Positions 13,704 to 23,421 of a stretch of DNA of 64,000 nt are shown piece after piece. Location of the stretch: positions 17,688,001 to 17,752,000 of the forward strand of contig NC_135136.1 of NCBI RefSeq assembly GCF_051014445.1, read 5' to 3'. A model generated the notes under the pieces. It made no database searches, was not told the DNA's origin, and saw only the letters and a list, made by a program, of their open reading frames with translations. This stretch comes from Colletes latitarsis (taxonomy: Eukaryota; Arthropoda; Insecta; Hymenoptera; Colletidae). A program made the translations under genes and the position numbers. Position 1 is the stretch's first letter. The number at the start of each line of letters is the position of its first letter.

Positions 13704-15582
13704 AACCAGGTTTAATCGACTGTTTCAGTGTGGTACCGCATTACTACGTGATGCAAACCAGAAAAAACCCAGGATCAGTTCAACAAGTATGTGAAGAATG
13801 CGAAAGTATGAGTCCGATCAGTGAAAATCCCAGGCCTAACCTAGACCTAACATGCGTTATCCTCTAAAATATTGAGCGAAACCAGGTTTAATCGACTGTT
13901 TCAGTGTGGTCCCACATTACTACGTGATCCAAACCAGAAAAAACCCCGGATCCGTTCAACAAGTATGTGAAGAATGCGAAAGTATGAGTCTGATGAGTGA
14001 AAATCCCAGGCCTAACCTAGACCTAGCTTGCGTTATCCTCTAAAATATTGATCGAAACCAGGTTTAAACGACTGTTTCAGTGTGGTCCCACATTACTACG
14101 TGATCCAAACCAGAAAAAACCCCGGATCCGTTCAACAAGTATGTGAAGAATGCGAAAGTATGAGCCTGATGAGGGCAAATCCCAGACCTATCCCAGACCT
14201 AACTTGCGTTGTCCTCTAAAATAGTGATGGAAACCAGGTTTCATTGACTGTTTCAGTGTGGTACTACATTACTACGTGATGCAGTCCAGAAAAAGCCCAG
14301 GATCTAGCCATCAAGTACGAGAAATATGCGAAAGAATGAGCCTGATGAGAGCAAATCCCAGACCTAACCTAGACCTAACATGCGTTATCCTCTAAAATAT
14401 TGAGCGAAACCAGGTTTAATGGACTGTTTCAGTGTGGTACTACACTACTTCGTGATCCAAACCAGACAAAACCCAGGATCTGTTCATCAAGAATGTGGAA
14501 AACGCGAAACTGTGAGCCTGATGAGGGCAAATCTTACACCTAACCCAGACCAAAGATGCGTTATCCATCGTGATCCAAACCAGAAAAAACCCAGGATCCG
14601 TTCAACAAGTATGTGAAGAATGCGAAGGTATGAGCCTGACGTGGGCAAATCCTGGACCTGTCCCAGACATAACTTGCGTTATCCTCGAAAATATTGGTCG
14701 AAACAAGGTTTCATCGACTATTTCAGTGTGGTACCACATTACTACGTGATCCAAACCAGAAAAATACCCAGGATCTGTTCAACAAGTATGTGAAGAACGC
14801 GAAAGTATGACCCTGATGAGGGCAAATCCCAGACCTATACCAGACCTAACTTGCGTTGTCCTCTAAAATATTAATGGAAACCAGGTATAATTGACTGTTT
14901 CAGTGTGGTACTACATTACTACGTGATCCAATCCAGAAAAAGCCCTGGATCTAGCCATCAAGTATGAGTAACATGCGAAAGTATGAGCCTGATGAGGGCA
15001 AATCATAGACCTTACCCAGACCTAACATGCGTTATCCCCTAAAATATTTATCAATACCAGGTTTAATTGAATGTTTCAGTGTGGTACCACATTACTACGT
15101 GATCCAATCCTGAAAAAACCCAGAATCTGTTCAACAAGTATGTGGAGAATGCGAGAGTATGTGTCTGATGAGGGCAAATCCCAGGCCTAACCTAGGCATA
15201 ACATGCGTTATCCTCTAAAATATTGATCGAAACCAGGTTAAATGGACTGTCTCAGTGTGGTACCACATTACTACAGGATCCAAACTAGAAAAAGCCAAGA
15301 GTCTGGCCATCAAGTATGAGAAATATGCGAAAGTACGAGCCTGATGAGAGCAAATCCCAGACCTAACCATGACCTAACGTGCGTTATTCTCTAAAATATT
15401 GATCGAAACCAGGTTAAATGGACTGTCTCAGTGTGGTACCACATTACTACAGGATCCAAACTAGAAAAAGCCCAGAGTCTGGCCTTCAAGTATGAGAAAT
15501 GTGCGAAAGTACGAGCCTGATGAGAGCAAATCCCAGACCTAACCATGACCTAACATGCGTTATTCCCTAAAATATTTATCAA
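13704..15582 (+). repeat. 1879-bp higher-order unit D, copy 1
   Basis: First copy of a direct tandem duplication with exact unit length 1879 bp. The unit equals ten full monomers plus one 118-bp truncated monomer (junction at 14566). At all variant positions I compared (TGATGCAAACC, CAGACCAAAGATGCG, GGACCTGTCCC, CTATACCAGACC), both copies agree. The last few bases before the second copy carry ATTTATCAAGACC instead of the expected ATTGATCGAAACC, which places the recombination point there. Confidence 0.9.
14558..14578 (+). repeat. truncated 118-bp monomer junction 4
   Basis: Same deletion junction, at about 14566, inside the first 1879-bp unit. It shares the private CAGACCAAAGATGCG variant with junction 5. 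Confidence 0.9.
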
Positions 15583-17461
15583 GACCAGGTTTAATCGACT
15601 GTTTCAGTGTGGTACCGCATTACTACGTGATGCAAACCAGAAAAAACCCAGGATCAGTTCAACAAGTATGTGAAGAATGCGAAAGTATGAGTCCGATCAG
15701 TGAAAATCCCAGGCCTAACCTAGACCTAACATGCGTTATCCTCTAAAATATTGAGCGAAACCAGGTTTAATCGACTGTTTCAGTGTGGTCCCACATTACT
15801 ACGTGATCCAAACCAGAAAAAACCCCGGATCCGTTCAACAAGTATGTGAAGAATGCGAAAGTATGAGTCTGATGAGTGAAAATCCCAGGCCTAACCTAGA
15901 CCTAGCTTGCGTTATCCTCTAAAATATTGATCGAAACCAGGTTTAAACGACTGTTTCAGTGTGGTCCCACATTACTACGTGATCCAAACCAGAAAAAACC
16001 CCGGATCCGTTCAACAAGTATGTGAAGAATGCGAAAGTATGAGCCTGATGAGGGCAAATCCCAGACCTATCCCAGACCTAACTTGCGTTGTCCTCTAAAA
16101 TAGTGATGGAAACCAGGTTTCATTGACTGTTTCAGTGTGGTACTACATTACTACGTGATGCAGTCCAGAAAAAGCCCAGGATCTAGCCATCAAGTACGAG
16201 AAATATGCGAAAGAATGAGCCTGATGAGAGCAAATCCCAGACCTAACCTAGACCTAACATGCGTTATCCTCTAAAATATTGAGCGAAACCAGGTTTAATG
16301 GACTGTTTCAGTGTGGTACTACACTACTTCGTGATCCAAACCAGACAAAACCCAGGATCTGTTCATCAAGAATGTGGAAAACGCGAAACTGTGAGCCTGA
16401 TGAGGGCAAATCTTACACCTAACCCAGACCAAAGATGCGTTATCCATCGTGATCCAAACCAGAAAAAACCCAGGATCCGTTCAACAAGTATGTGAAGAAT
16501 GCGAAGGTATGAGCCTGACGTGGGCAAATCCTGGACCTGTCCCAGACATAACTTGCGTTATCCTCGAAAATATTGGTCGAAACAAGGTTTCATCGACTAT
16601 TTCAGTGTGGTACCACATTACTACGTGATCCAAACCAGAAAAATACCCAGGATCTGTTCAACAAGTATGTGAAGAACGCGAAAGTATGACCCTGATGAGG
16701 GCAAATCCCAGACCTATACCAGACCTAACTTGCGTTGTCCTCTAAAATATTAATGGAAACCAGGTATAATTGACTGTTTCAGTGTGGTACTACATTACTA
16801 CGTGATCCAATCCAGAAAAAGCCCTGGATCTAGCCATCAAGTATGAGTAACATGCGAAAGTATGAGCCTGATGAGGGCAAATCATAGACCTTACCCAGAC
16901 CTAACATGCGTTATCCCCTAAAATATTTATCAATACCAGGTTTAATTGAATGTTTCAGTGTGGTACCACATTACTACGTGATCCAATCCTGAAAAAACCC
17001 AGAATCTGTTCAACAAGTATGTGGAGAATGCGAGAGTATGTGTCTGATGAGGGCAAATCCCAGGCCTAACCTAGGCATAACATGCGTTATCCTCTAAAAT
17101 ATTGATCGAAACCAGGTTAAATGGACTGTCTCAGTGTGGTACCACATTACTACAGGATCCAAACTAGAAAAAGCCAAGAGTCTGGCCATCAAGTATGAGA
17201 AATATGCGAAAGTACGAGCCTGATGAGAGCAAATCCCAGACCTAACCATGACCTAACGTGCGTTATTCTCTAAAATATTGATCGAAACCAGGTTAAATGG
17301 ACTGTCTCAGTGTGGTACCACATTACTACAGGATCCAAACTAGAAAAAGCCCAGAGTCTGGCCTTCAAGTATGAGAAATGTGCGAAAGTACGAGCCTGAT
17401 GAGAGCAAATCCCAGACCTAACCATGACCTAACATGCGTTATTCCCTAAAATATTGATCGA
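15583..17461 (+). repeat. 1879-bp higher-order unit D, copy 2
   Basis: Second copy, abutting the first and offset by exactly 1879 bp, with its truncated-monomer junction at 16445. I saw no substitution between the copies on visual comparison, so this is among the youngest events in the window. After 17461 the sequence returns to ordinary monomers. Confidence 0.9.
16437..16457 (+). repeat. truncated 118-bp monomer junction 5
   Basis: Same deletion junction, at about 16445, exactly 1879 bp after junction 4. Confidence 0.9.
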
Positions 17462-17662
17462 AACCAGGTTTAATGGACTGTTTCAGTGTGGTACCACTTT
17501 ACTACGTGATCCAAACCAGAAAATACCCAGGATCTGTTCAACAAGTATGTGAAAAACGCGAAACTATGAGCATGATGAGGGCAAATCACAGACCTATCCC
17601 AGACCTAACATGCGTTATTCTCTAAAATATTTATCAACACCAGGTTTAATTGAATGTTTCAG

Positions 17663-17674
17663 TGTGGTACCACA
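17663..17674. other. 12-bp palindrome inside the monomer (TGTGGTACCACA)
   Basis: TGTGGTACCACA equals its own reverse complement over all 12 bases and is centred on a GGTACC hexamer. It recurs in a large share of monomers. Subfamily variants break it in the centre or one arm (GTGGTCCCAC, GTGGTACTAC, GTGCTACCAC, GTGGCACCAC, GTTGTACTTC). Short dyads are common in centromeric satellites and could bind a dimeric protein or form a cruciform, but nothing here shows which. One representative site is given; the motif is present array-wide. Confidence 0.85.
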
Positions 17675-17768
17675 TTACTACGTGATCCAAACCACAAAAA
17701 ACCCAGGATCCGTTCAACAAGTATGTGAAGAATGCGAAAGTATGTGTCTGATGAGGGAAAATCCCAGG

Positions 17769-17785
17769 CCTAACCTAGACCTAAC
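17769..17785 (+). repeat. CCTAA-like short subrepeat at the monomer end
   Basis: CCTAACCTAGACCTAAC consists of three degenerate CCTA(A/G) units and an internal ~11-bp repeat (AGACCTAACCC/T followed by AGACCTAAC in many monomers). It is found at this point in most monomers. It resembles the complement of the arthropod telomere unit TTAGG, but it is too short and irregular to call a telomeric tract. The subrepeat can slip: at about 37174-37188 one unit is missing. Confidence 0.6.
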
Positions 17786-18115
17786 ATGCGCTACCCTCAA
17801 AAATATTTATCAAGACCAGGTTTAATTGAATGTTTCTGTGTGGTACCACATTACTACGTGATCCAAACCAGAAAAAACCCAGGATCTGTTCAACATGTAT
17901 GTGGAAAATGCGAAAGTATGTGTCTGATGAGGCCAAACCCCAGGCCTAACCTAGATCTAACATGCGTTATCCTCAAAAATATTGATCGAAATCAGGTTTA
18001 AGGGACTTTTTCAGTGTGGTACCACATCACTACGTGATCCAAACCAGAAAAAACCCAGGATCTGTTCAACAAGTATGTGAAAAACGCGAAACTATGAGCA
18101 TGATGAGGGCAAATC

Positions 18116-18448
18116 ACAGACCTATCCCAGACCTAACTTGCGTTGTCCTCTAAAATATTCATGGAATCCAGGTTTAATTGACTGTTTCAGTGTGGCACCA
18201 CATTACTGCGTGATCCAAACCAGAAAAAACCCGGGATCCGTTCAACAAGTATGTGAAGAATGCGAAAGTATGAGCCTAACGAGGGCAAATCCCAGACCTA
18301 TCCCAGACCTAACTTGCGTTGTCCTCTAAAATATTCATGGAATCCAGGTTTAATTGACTGTTTCAGTGTGGCACCACATTACTGCGTGATCCAAACCAGA
18401 AAAAACCCGGGATCCGTTCAACAAGTATGTGAAGAATGCGAAAGTATG
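18116..18448 (+). repeat. identical adjacent monomer pair abutting retroposon copy 1
   Basis: Bases 18116-18272 and 18292-18448 match without a visible difference at an offset of 176 bp. Shared private variants include ATTCATGGAATCC, GGCACCACATTACTGCG and CCCGGGATCCG. The first monomer continues into AGCCTAACGAGGGC, which is also what follows the retroposon's poly-A at 18829. The retroposon therefore entered a monomer of exactly this type. Confidence 0.88.
18441..18448 (+). repeat. target-site duplication, 5' side of retroposon copy 1
   Basis: AAAGTATG directly before the retroposon. Its partner is 18821-18828, where the AAA merges with the poly-A tail, so the certain part is GTATG. Confidence 0.7.
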
Positions 18449-18456
18449 GTGTCGCG

Positions 18457-18486
18457 GGCGGTTGCGAGTTGGGGCTCGCAGCCGCC
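18457..18486 (+). other. hairpin 1 of the retroposon
   Basis: A 12-bp stem, 18457-18468 pairing with 18475-18486, with one G-T wobble and a six-base loop (TTGGGG). It lies near the 5' end of the element and is conserved in the second copy. Confidence 0.75.
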
Positions 18487-18562
18487 ACTAAACGCGGCCC
18501 CGGGACGGATAGCGGCCGGATGGAGTGGCCCCGTCCCGCCGCTATGAGGCAGTGTGTCTACT

Positions 18563-18583
18563 GGGGGGACCGATTGTCCCCCC
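18563..18583 (+). other. hairpin 3 of the retroposon
   Basis: GGGGGGAC (18563-18570) pairs with GTCCCCCC (18576-18583) around the loop CGATT. The second copy has one G fewer in the left arm, which shortens but keeps the stem. Confidence 0.7.
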
Positions 18584-18611
18584 GGGGGATGGGCGCGAAA
18601 GCGCGGGCACG

Positions 18612-18657
18612 GGGAGGATACCGGAAGAATGCTTCGAGCGATTCCCGGTATCCTCCC
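18612..18657 (+). other. hairpin 5 of the retroposon (13-bp perfect stem)
   Basis: GGGAGGATACCGG (18612-18624) is the exact reverse complement of 18645-18657, with a 20-base loop. It is preceded by a small GCGC-GAAA-GCGC hairpin (18593-18604) that would form a GNRA-type tetraloop in RNA. Confidence 0.8.
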
Positions 18658-18700
18658 AAAGCGTGCCGAAGGGTCACCGTGGGGTTTTTAGTGGGTAGGT

Positions 18701-18728
18701 CCCGCGCCTGTCGTTGTACGGGCGCGGG
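18701..18728 (+). other. hairpin 6 of the retroposon
   Basis: CCCGCGCC (18701-18708) pairs exactly with GGCGCGGG (18721-18728), with a 12-base interval whose ends may add one wobble pair. Confidence 0.75.
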
Positions 18729-18741
18729 GAATCCCACACAC

Positions 18742-18773
18742 CCCTCCCACCTCTCCCCAAGGAGGTGGGAGGG
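18742..18773 (+). other. hairpin 7 of the retroposon, close to the 3' end
   Basis: CCCTCCCACCTC (18742-18753) is the exact reverse complement of GAGGTGGGAGGG (18762-18773), with an eight-base loop. It lies 26 bases before the poly-A. A 3'-terminal stem-loop is a plausible recognition element for a LINE reverse transcriptase, but that role is inferred. Confidence 0.78.
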
Positions 18774-18820
18774 AGTCTTTCGAAGATTTTCCCCACGACA
18801 AAAAAAAAAAAAAAAAAAAA

Positions 18821-18828
18821 AAAGTATG
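18821..18828 (+). repeat. target-site duplication, 3' side of retroposon copy 1
   Basis: AAAGTATG directly after the poly-A tail, followed by AGCCTAACGAGGGC, the expected continuation of the interrupted monomer. The intact uninterrupted sequence is seen one monomer upstream at 18265-18286. Confidence 0.7.
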
Positions 18829-21029
18829 AGCCTAACGAGGGCAAATCCCAGACCTATCCCAGACATAACTTGCGTTATCCTCTAAAATATTGGGCGAAAC
18901 CAGCTTTAATCGACTATTTCAGTGTGGTACCACATTACTACGTGATCCAAATCAGAAAAATACCCAGGATCTGTTCAACAAGTGTGTGAAGAACGCGAAA
19001 GTATGACCCTGATGAGGGCAAATCCCAGACCCATACCAGACCTAACTTGCGTTGTCCTCTAAAATATTGATGGAAACCTGGTATAATTGACTGTTTCAGT
19101 GTGGTACCACATTACTACCTGATCCAAACCAGAAAAATACCCAGGATCTGTTCAACAAGTATGTGAAGAACGCGAATATATGACCCTGATGAGGGCAAAT
19201 CCCAGACCTATACCAGACCTAACTTGCGTTGTCCTCTAAAATATTGATGGAAACCAGGTTTAATTGACTGTTTCAGTGTGGTACCACATTGCTACGTGAT
19301 CCAATCCAGAAAAAAACCCAGGATCTGTACAACAAGTAAGTGAAGAATGCGAAAGTATGAGCCTGACGAGGGCAAATCCTGGACCTATCCCAGACATAAC
19401 TTGCGTTATCCTCTAAAATATTGATCGAACCCAGGTTTAATCCACTATTTCAGTGTGGTACCACATTACTACGTGATCCAAACCAGAAAAATACCCAGGA
19501 TCTGTTCAACAAGTATGTGGAGAATGCGAAAGTATGTGTCTGATGAGGGCAAATCCCAGACCTATCCTAGACCCAACATGCGTTATCCCCTAAAACATTT
19601 ATCAAGACCAGGTTTAATTGAATGTTTCAGTGTGGTACCACATTACTACGTGATCCAAACCACAAGAAACCCAAGATCCGTTCAACAAGTATGTGATGAA
19701 TGCGAAAGTATGTGTCTGATGAGGGCAAATCCCAGACCTATCCCAGACCCAACATGCGTTATCCCCTAAAACATTTATCAAGACCAGGTTTAATTGACTG
19801 TTTCAGTGTGGTACCACATTACTACCTGATCCAAACCAGAAAAATACCCAGGATCTGTTCAACAAGTGTGTGAAGAACGCGAAAGTATGACCCTGATGAG
19901 GGCAAATCCCAGACCTATACCAGACATAACTTGCGTTGTCCTCTAAAATATTGATGGAAACCGGGTTTTTAATGGACTGTTTCAGTGTGGTACCACATTA
20001 CTACGTGATCCAATCCAGAAACAAATCCAGGATCTGTACAACAAGTGTGTGAAGAATGCGAAAGTATGAGCCTGACGAGGGCAAATCCCGGAACTATCCA
20101 ACACATAACTTGCGTTATCCTCTAAAATATTGATCGAAACCAGGTTTAATCGACTATTTCAGTGTGGTACCACATTACTACGTGATCCAAACCAGAAAAA
20201 TACCCAGGATCTGATCAACAAGTATGTGAAGGACGCGGAAATATGACCCTGATGAGTGCAAAACCCGGGCCTAACCTAGACCTAACATGCGTTACCATCA
20301 AAAATACTGATCGGTACCAGGTTTAATCGACTTTTTCAGTATGGTATCACATTACTATGTGATCCAAACCAGAAAAAAACCCAGGATCTGTACAACAAGT
20401 ATGTGAAGAATGCGAAAGTATGTGTCTGATGAGGGCAAATCCCAGGACTAACCTAGACATAACATGCGTTATCCTCTAAAATATTGATCGAAACCAGGTT
20501 AAATGGACTGTTTCAGTGTGGTACTACATTACTATGTGATCCAAACCAGAAAAATACCCGGGAACTGTTCAACAAGTATGTGAAAAACGCGATACTATGA
20601 GCCTGATGAGGGCAAATCCTAGACCTAACCCAGACCTAACATGCGTTATCCTGTAAAATATTTATCAAGACCAGGTTTAATTGAATGTTTCAGTGTGGTA
20701 CCACATTACTACGTGATCCAAACCTGAAAAAACCCAGGATCTGTTCAACAAGTATGTGGAGAATGCGAAAGAATGTGTCTGATGAGGGCAAATCCCAGGC
20801 CTAACCTAGACATAACATGCGTTGTCCTCTAAAATATTGATCGAAACCAGGTTTAATTGGATGTTTCAGTGTGGTACCACATTACTACGTGATCCAAACC
20901 AGAAAAATACCCAGGATCCGTTCAACAAGTATGTGAAGAATGCGAAAGTATGTGTCTGATGAGGGAAAATCCCAGGCCTAACCTAGACCAAACATGCGTT
21001 ATCCTCTAAAATATTGATCGAAACCAGGT

Positions 21030-23085
21030 TTAATCGACTGTTTCAGTGTGGTACCACATTACTATGTGATCCAAACCAGAAAAAAACCCAGTATCTGTTC
21101 AACAAGTATGTGGAGAATGCGAAAGTATGTGTCTGATGATGGCAAATCCCAGGCCTAACCTAGACATAACATGCGTTGTCCTCTAAAATATTGATCGAAA
21201 CCAGGTTTAATGGACTGTCTCAGTGTGGTACCACATTACTACAGGATCCAAACTAGAAAAAGCCCAGAGTCTGACCATCAAGTATGAGAAATATGCGAAA
21301 GTACGAGCCTGATGAGAGCAAATCCCAGACCTAACCATGACCTAACATGCGTTATTCTCTAAAATATTGGTCGAAACCAGGTTAAATGGACTGTCTCAGT
21401 GTGGTACCACATTACTACAGGATCCAAACTAGAAAAAGCCCAGAGTCTGGCCATCAAGTATGAGAAATTTGCGAAAGTACGAGCCTGATGAGAGCAAATC
21501 CCAGACCTAACCATGACCTAACATGCGTTATTCTCTAAAATATTGATCGAAACCAGGTTAAATGGACTGTCTCAGTGCGGTACCACATTACTACAGGATC
21601 CAAACTAGAAAAAGCCCAGAGTCTGGCCATCAAGTATGAGAAATGTGCGAAAGTACGAGCCTGATGAGAGCAAATCCCAGACCTAACCATGACCTAACAG
21701 GCGTTACTCTCTAAAATATTGATCGAAACCAGGTTTAATCGACTATTTCAGTGTGGTACCACATTACTACGTGATCCAACCAGAAAAATACCCAGGATCT
21801 GTTCAACAAGTATGTGAAGAACGCGGATATATGACCCTGATGAGGGCAAATCCTAGGCCTAACCTAGACCTAACATGAGTTATCCCCTAAAATATTGATC
21901 GAAACCAGGTTTAATGGACTGTTTCGGTGTGCTACCACGTTACTACGTGATCCAATCCTGAAAAAACCCAGAATCTGTTCAACAAGTATGTGGAGAATGC
22001 GAGAGTATGTGTCTGATGAGGGCAAATCCCAGGCCTAACCTAGACATAACATGCGTTATCCTCTAAAATATTGATCGAAACCAGGTTTAATTGACTGTTT
22101 CAGTGTGGTACCACATGGCTACGTGATCCAATCCAGAAAAAAACCCAGGATCTGTACAACAAGTATGTGATGAATGCGAAAGTATGAGCCTGACGAGGGC
22201 AAATCCTGGACCTATCCCAGACATAACTTGCGTTATCCTCTAAAATATTGATCGAAACCAGGTTTAATCGACTATTTCAGTGTGGTACCACATTACTACG
22301 TGATCCAAACCAGAAAAATACCCAGGATCTGTTCAACAAGTATGTGGAGAATGCGAAAGTATGTGTCTGATGAGGGCAAATCCCAGGCCTAACCTAGACA
22401 TAACATGCGTTATCCTCTAAAATATTGATCGAAACCAGGTTTAATTGGATGTTTCAGTGTGGTACCACATTACTACGTGATCCAAACCACAAGAAACCCA
22501 GGATCCGTTCAACAAGTATGTGACGAATGCGAAAGTATGTGTCTGATGAGGGCAAATCCCAGGCCTAACCTTGATCTAACATGCGTTATCCTCAAAAATA
22601 TTGATCGAAACCAGGTTTAACGGACTTTTTCAGTGTGGTACCACATCACTACGTGATCCAAACCAGAAAAATACCCAGGATCCGTTCAAGAAGTATGTGA
22701 AGAGTGCGAAAGTATGTGTCTGATGAGGGAAAATCCCAGGCCTAACCTAGACCAGACATGCGTTATCCTGTAAACTTTTGATCGAAACCAGATTTAATGG
22801 ACTGCTTCAGTGTGCTACCACATTACTGCGTGATCAAAACCAGAACAAACCCGGGATCCGTTCAACAAGTATGTGAAGAATGCGAAACTATGGGCCTGAT
22901 GAGGGCAAATCCCAGACATATCCCAGACCCAACATGCGTTATCCCCTAAAACATTTATCAAGACCAGGTTGAATTGAATGTTTCAGTGTGGTACCACATT
23001 ACTACGTGATCCAAACCACAAGAAACCCAAGAGCCGTTCAACAAGTATGTGACGAATGCGAAAGTATGTGTCTGATGAGGGCAAA
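21030..23085 (+). repeat. duplicated ~2.05-kb block E, copy 1
   Basis: Corresponds to 27763-29818, offset 6732-6733 bp. Subtracting the 375-bp retroposon that lies between leaves 36 monomers. Shared variants include AAAAAAACCCAGTATCTG, CTACAGGATCCAAACTAG and GTAAACTTTTGATCG. There are a few substitutions and one one-base deletion (near 21778). Limits are approximate. Confidence 0.8.
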
Positions 23086-23413
23086 TCCCAGACCTAACCT
23101 AGATCTAACATGCGTTATCCTCAAAAATATTGATCGAAATCAGGTTTAAGGGACTTTTTCAGTGTGGTACCACATCACTACGTGATCCAAACCAGATGAA
23201 TACCCAGGATCCGTTCAAGAAGTATGTGAAGAATGCGAAAGTATGTGTCTGATGAGGGCAAATCCCAGGACTAACCTAGACCTAACATGCGTTACCCTCT
23301 AAAGTATTGATCGAAAACAGGTTTAATCGACTATTTCAGTGTGGTACCACATTACTGCGTGACCAAACCAGAAAAATACCCAGTATCTGTTCAACAAGTA
23401 TGTGAAGAACGCG

Positions 23414-23421
23414 AAAGTATG
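23414..23421 (+). repeat. 5' target-site motif of retroposon copy 2
   Basis: AAAGTATG immediately before the element. It lies in a GAACGCG monomer, not the GAATGCG monomer that precedes copy 1. Confidence 0.65.

Larger units (their letters stand above)
17610..17785 (+). repeat. representative full-length satellite monomer (176 bp)
   Basis: A convenient reference monomer, taken from ATGCGTTATTCTC to just before the next ATGCG at 17786, which gives a unit of 176 bp. It is followed directly by another 176-bp monomer (17786-17961). Landmarks in order are an A/T-rich start (17620-17634), a 12-bp palindrome (17663-17674), the CCACAAAAAACCC A-tract (about 17692-17704), the AAGTATG motifs, and the CCTA-rich end (17769-17785). 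The start point is arbitrary because the array is circularly permutable. Because 176 is not a multiple of three, the reading frame changes at every monomer. Confidence 0.95.
1..18448 (+). repeat. ~176-bp satellite array, left segment
   Basis: Continuous head-to-tail copies of a ~176-bp monomer. Each copy shows the same ordered landmarks: a TCTAAAATATTGATCGAAAC-like A/T-rich start, CAGGTTTAAT, GTTTCAGTGTGG, a TACCACATTACTACGTGATC-like core, CCAGAAAAA, GGATC, AAGTATG, GCGAAAGTATGAG and CCTAACCTAGACCTAAC. The first base of the window lies inside a monomer, so the array continues upstream. All monomers have the same orientation and I saw no inverted copy. Several subfamilies alternate: some carry CATGAATTATTCTC, some GTGGTCCCACATT, some GTTGTACTTCATT. 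Role is inferred only: satellites of this size are typical of centromeric or other constitutive heterochromatin. No gene is visible anywhere in this stretch. Confidence 0.97.
18449..18820 (+). mobile_element. poly-A retroposon copy 1 (LINE 3' fragment or SINE, possibly R1-clade)
   Basis: A GC-rich segment unlike the surrounding AT-leaning satellite. The core is 351 bp (18449-18799), followed by a run of 24 A ending at 18823. AAAGTATG precedes it at 18441-18448 and recurs at 18821-18828, consistent with a target-site duplication of 5-8 bp; its exact length is blurred by the poly-A. Poly-A plus target duplication is the signature of target-primed reverse transcription. No reverse-transcriptase motif or credible open frame is present, so this is a 5'-truncated 3' end or a short non-autonomous element. 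GGGGTTTTTAGTGGGTAGG near 18682-18699 resembles, from memory, 3' regions of insect R1-clade LINEs; I could not verify that. I saw no tRNA-like, 5S-like or clear Pol III box A/B head. The core is a chain of strong hairpins (see findings). Confidence 0.8.
18829..23421 (+). repeat. ~176-bp satellite array between the two retroposon copies
   Basis: About 26 monomers of the same satellite in the same orientation, bounded by the two poly-A insertions. The distance between the insertions, minus one insertion length, is about 26 times 176.6 bp, so register is kept across them. The segment contains monomers with TACAGGATCCAAACTAG (for example near 21240-21260, 21417 and 21595) and monomers with TCAAAAATATTGATC (near 22590 and 23110). 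A run of T is expanded at about 19966-19970, with two extra T compared with neighbouring GGTTTAATGG monomers. No gene is visible. Confidence 0.97.

Noticed and set aside
18449..18560. Pol III promoter (tRNA- or 5S-derived SINE head)
   Set aside because: GGTTGCGAGTTGG resembles box B only loosely, and no box A lies at the right distance upstream. I could not support a SINE head.
18824..18850. R1 28S rDNA target similarity (shared TAACGAG after the insertion)
   Set aside because: Only seven bases match and at the wrong distance from the junction, so this is not evidence for rDNA-type targeting.
18436..18885. Open frames crossing the retroposon on both strands (up to 149 codons), with poly-lysine or poly-phenylalanine from the A tract
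   Set aside because: They join satellite, GC-rich retroposon and poly-A, and contain no reverse-transcriptase, endonuclease or zinc-finger motif. GC-rich DNA simply has few stops.
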